Positions 63,096 through 64,000 of a DNA stretch of 64,000 nucleotides are shown piece by piece. The DNA comes from CAZNPL01 sp964574815 (GTDB lineage: Bacteria; Planctomycetota; Phycisphaerae; UBA1845), in the NCBI GenBank assembly GCA_964574815.1, contig CAZNPL010000012.1, positions 1 to 64,000 of the forward strand, written 5' to 3'. Made by a program: the position numbers and the translations under genes. How positions within the stretch are numbered: the first letter of the stretch is position 1; each line of letters begins with the position of its first letter. The notes under the pieces are model-generated. The model made no database searches. It worked only from the letters and a program-made list of their open reading frames with translations, and had not been told where the DNA came from.

Positions 63096-64000
63096 TCAGC
63101 CGCTGCGCCGAGCGCCCAGCGCTCTGCCCCCGTTTTCGCCGCCGATGTAGATGCAGTTCTTGCCTTCTCGCTTTGCGGCCAGCAGAGCGGCGTCCGCCTG
63201 CCGGACGAGGTCGTCGGGTGACGATGCGTCGCGCGGGAAGCTGGCCAGTCCGCCGCTGATCGTAAGGCGGACACGCCTGGGCAGCTCGAGGTGCCTGAAT
63301 CGATGCGCCCGCAACGATCGGCGAAAACGCTGGATCAACGGGAGGAGCTCGCGAGGATGTTCTGAGCCGGGGATCCGAGGCCCCTCTTTGTCCCAGAAGA
63401 TCACCGCGAACTCGTCGCCCCCGTAACGGGTCACGACATCGTGGTCACGGACGTTACGCCGGAATAGCGCTCCGCAACCCTTGATGATCTCGTCGCCGGC
63501 CTCATGGCCATGGGCATCGTTGTAGGACTTGAAATCGTCGATGTCGAACATGAGCAGCGTGACCGTGGATCCGTCCTCGCGCGCCTGTTCGATCAGCCGC
63601 GCCAGGCACTCGCGCAGGTAGCGCCGATTCGGCAGCCCGCTAAGTTCGTCTGTGTAGGCCATTTCGCGCAATCGCCGCCGCTCCAGCGCGGCAAGCGCCA
63701 ACCGGACTACCACTTTTGCATAATGCCCCAGGTTCGAGACCTCGGTTGCGTCAAACGAGCCCTGCTTCTTGGGCCACACGGCTGCGTGCCCAATCGGCGT
63801 GTTATCACGGTATAGCGGTTCGACCAGTTCCGGCTCCGAGCCGGTGTCACCCGCGCGGCCCATCGACCCTTCGACGACAACCCGCGCTGCACCGGCTCCC
63901 ATGGAAACGCGAAGGTATTCCGCCAGCGCGTCCAGCAATTGCTCGGGCGGCGAACCGAGGCGATCGACCGCCTCGCCAAGGGCTGCAAGCTCCGCCGTAG
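63096..64000 (-). CDS. Diguanylate cyclase (GGDEF), 5' part outside the window
   Basis: The frame runs open to the window edge, so the gene's start lies beyond 64000; 301 codons are visible. The C-terminal ~170 residues are a GGDEF domain: YTDELSGLPNRRYLRECLARL, then MLFDIDDFKSYND, and the active-site RYGGDEFAVIFW, all intact, so it should make cyclic-di-GMP from GTP. No RxxD inhibitory site is obvious before GGDEF. The visible N-terminal ~125 residues (LLDALAEYLRVSMGA, then VVVEGSMG, and a VSNLGHYAKVVVRLALAALE helix) look like a GAF-type sensor joined by a signalling helix. It ends 137 bp from, and is convergent with, the lipase gene. Confidence 0.9.
   Translation of the reverse strand, partial: TAELAALGEAVDRLGSPPEQLLDALAEYLRVSMGAGAARVVVEGSMGRAGDTGSEPELVEPLYRDNTPIGHAAVWPKKQGSFDATEVSNLGHYAKVVVRLALAALERRRLREMAYTDELSGLPNRRYLRECLARLIEQAREDGSTVTLLMFDIDDFKSYNDAHGHEAGDEIIKGCGALFRRNVRDHDVVTRYGGDEFAVIFWDKEGPRIPGSEHPRELLPLIQRFRRSLRAHRFRHLELPRRVRLTISGGLASFPRDASSPDDLVRQADAALLAAKREGKNCIYIGGENGGRALGARRSG

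Overview
The window is GC-rich and gene-dense and most likely comes from a member of the Planctomycetota, probably a Phycisphaerae-like lineage. This is an inference from gene content: dockerin-like EF-hand pairs at the ends of secreted proteins, small Cys-rich 'CCLPD.TC' modules, a PQQ-type propeller beginning 'DWPQWRGP', a DUF2891 protein, choice-of-anchor B (LVIVD) repeats, and very large secreted repeat proteins. No rRNA, tRNA, CRISPR array, transposase or phage gene was seen.

Positions 1-2482 hold a small overlapping ORF pair of unknown function and a secreted S8 (subtilisin) protease with a C-terminal dockerin-like tail. Positions 2599-26318, all on the minus strand, are a nearly complete type VI secretion system (T6SS) locus. 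In transcription order it reads: coiled-coil protein, TssJ-like lipoprotein, TssK, TssL, TssM, TagF, TssA, TssB, TssC, Hcp, TssE, TssF, TssG, ClpV, a 96-residue unknown, and a 609-residue protein that is a TssB-like domain fused to a TssC-like domain. The fused protein is present in addition to the ordinary separate TssB and TssC. No VgrG (TssI), PAAR or obvious effector is in the window.

Divergent from the T6SS across a 283-bp region with a perfect inverted repeat, positions 26602-43980 carry a plus-strand gene train. It encodes a 2049-residue membrane protein with an N-terminal pseudokinase, two tiny similar lipoproteins, a periplasmic helical domain joined to an outer-membrane beta-barrel (SLAM-like layout), a FecR-like secreted protein, a 1720-residue lipoprotein built of Ig/PKD-like repeats, and an EF-hand/TSP3-type protein with a C-terminal membrane helix. 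The pseudokinase protein and the 1720-residue lipoprotein share a distinctive extracytoplasmic domain, which ties the train together. A run of nine Gs lies just before the start of the large lipoprotein gene. I read this as a cell-surface display module that is possibly coupled to the T6SS; it is the best candidate here for an undescribed system.

The rest (44064-64000) is mixed: a small lipoprotein, a short HPF/RaiA ribosome-hibernation factor with a clear terminator, a 2228-residue secreted protein with about seven repeat modules and an internal dockerin, a DUF2891 protein, a choice-of-anchor B protein with dockerin, a LOG-like/MazG-like (nucleotide pyrophosphohydrolase) fusion, a Cys-rich lipoprotein, a PQQ-like propeller protein, an alpha/beta-hydrolase lipase, and the 3' part of a GGDEF diguanylate cyclase gene cut by the window edge.
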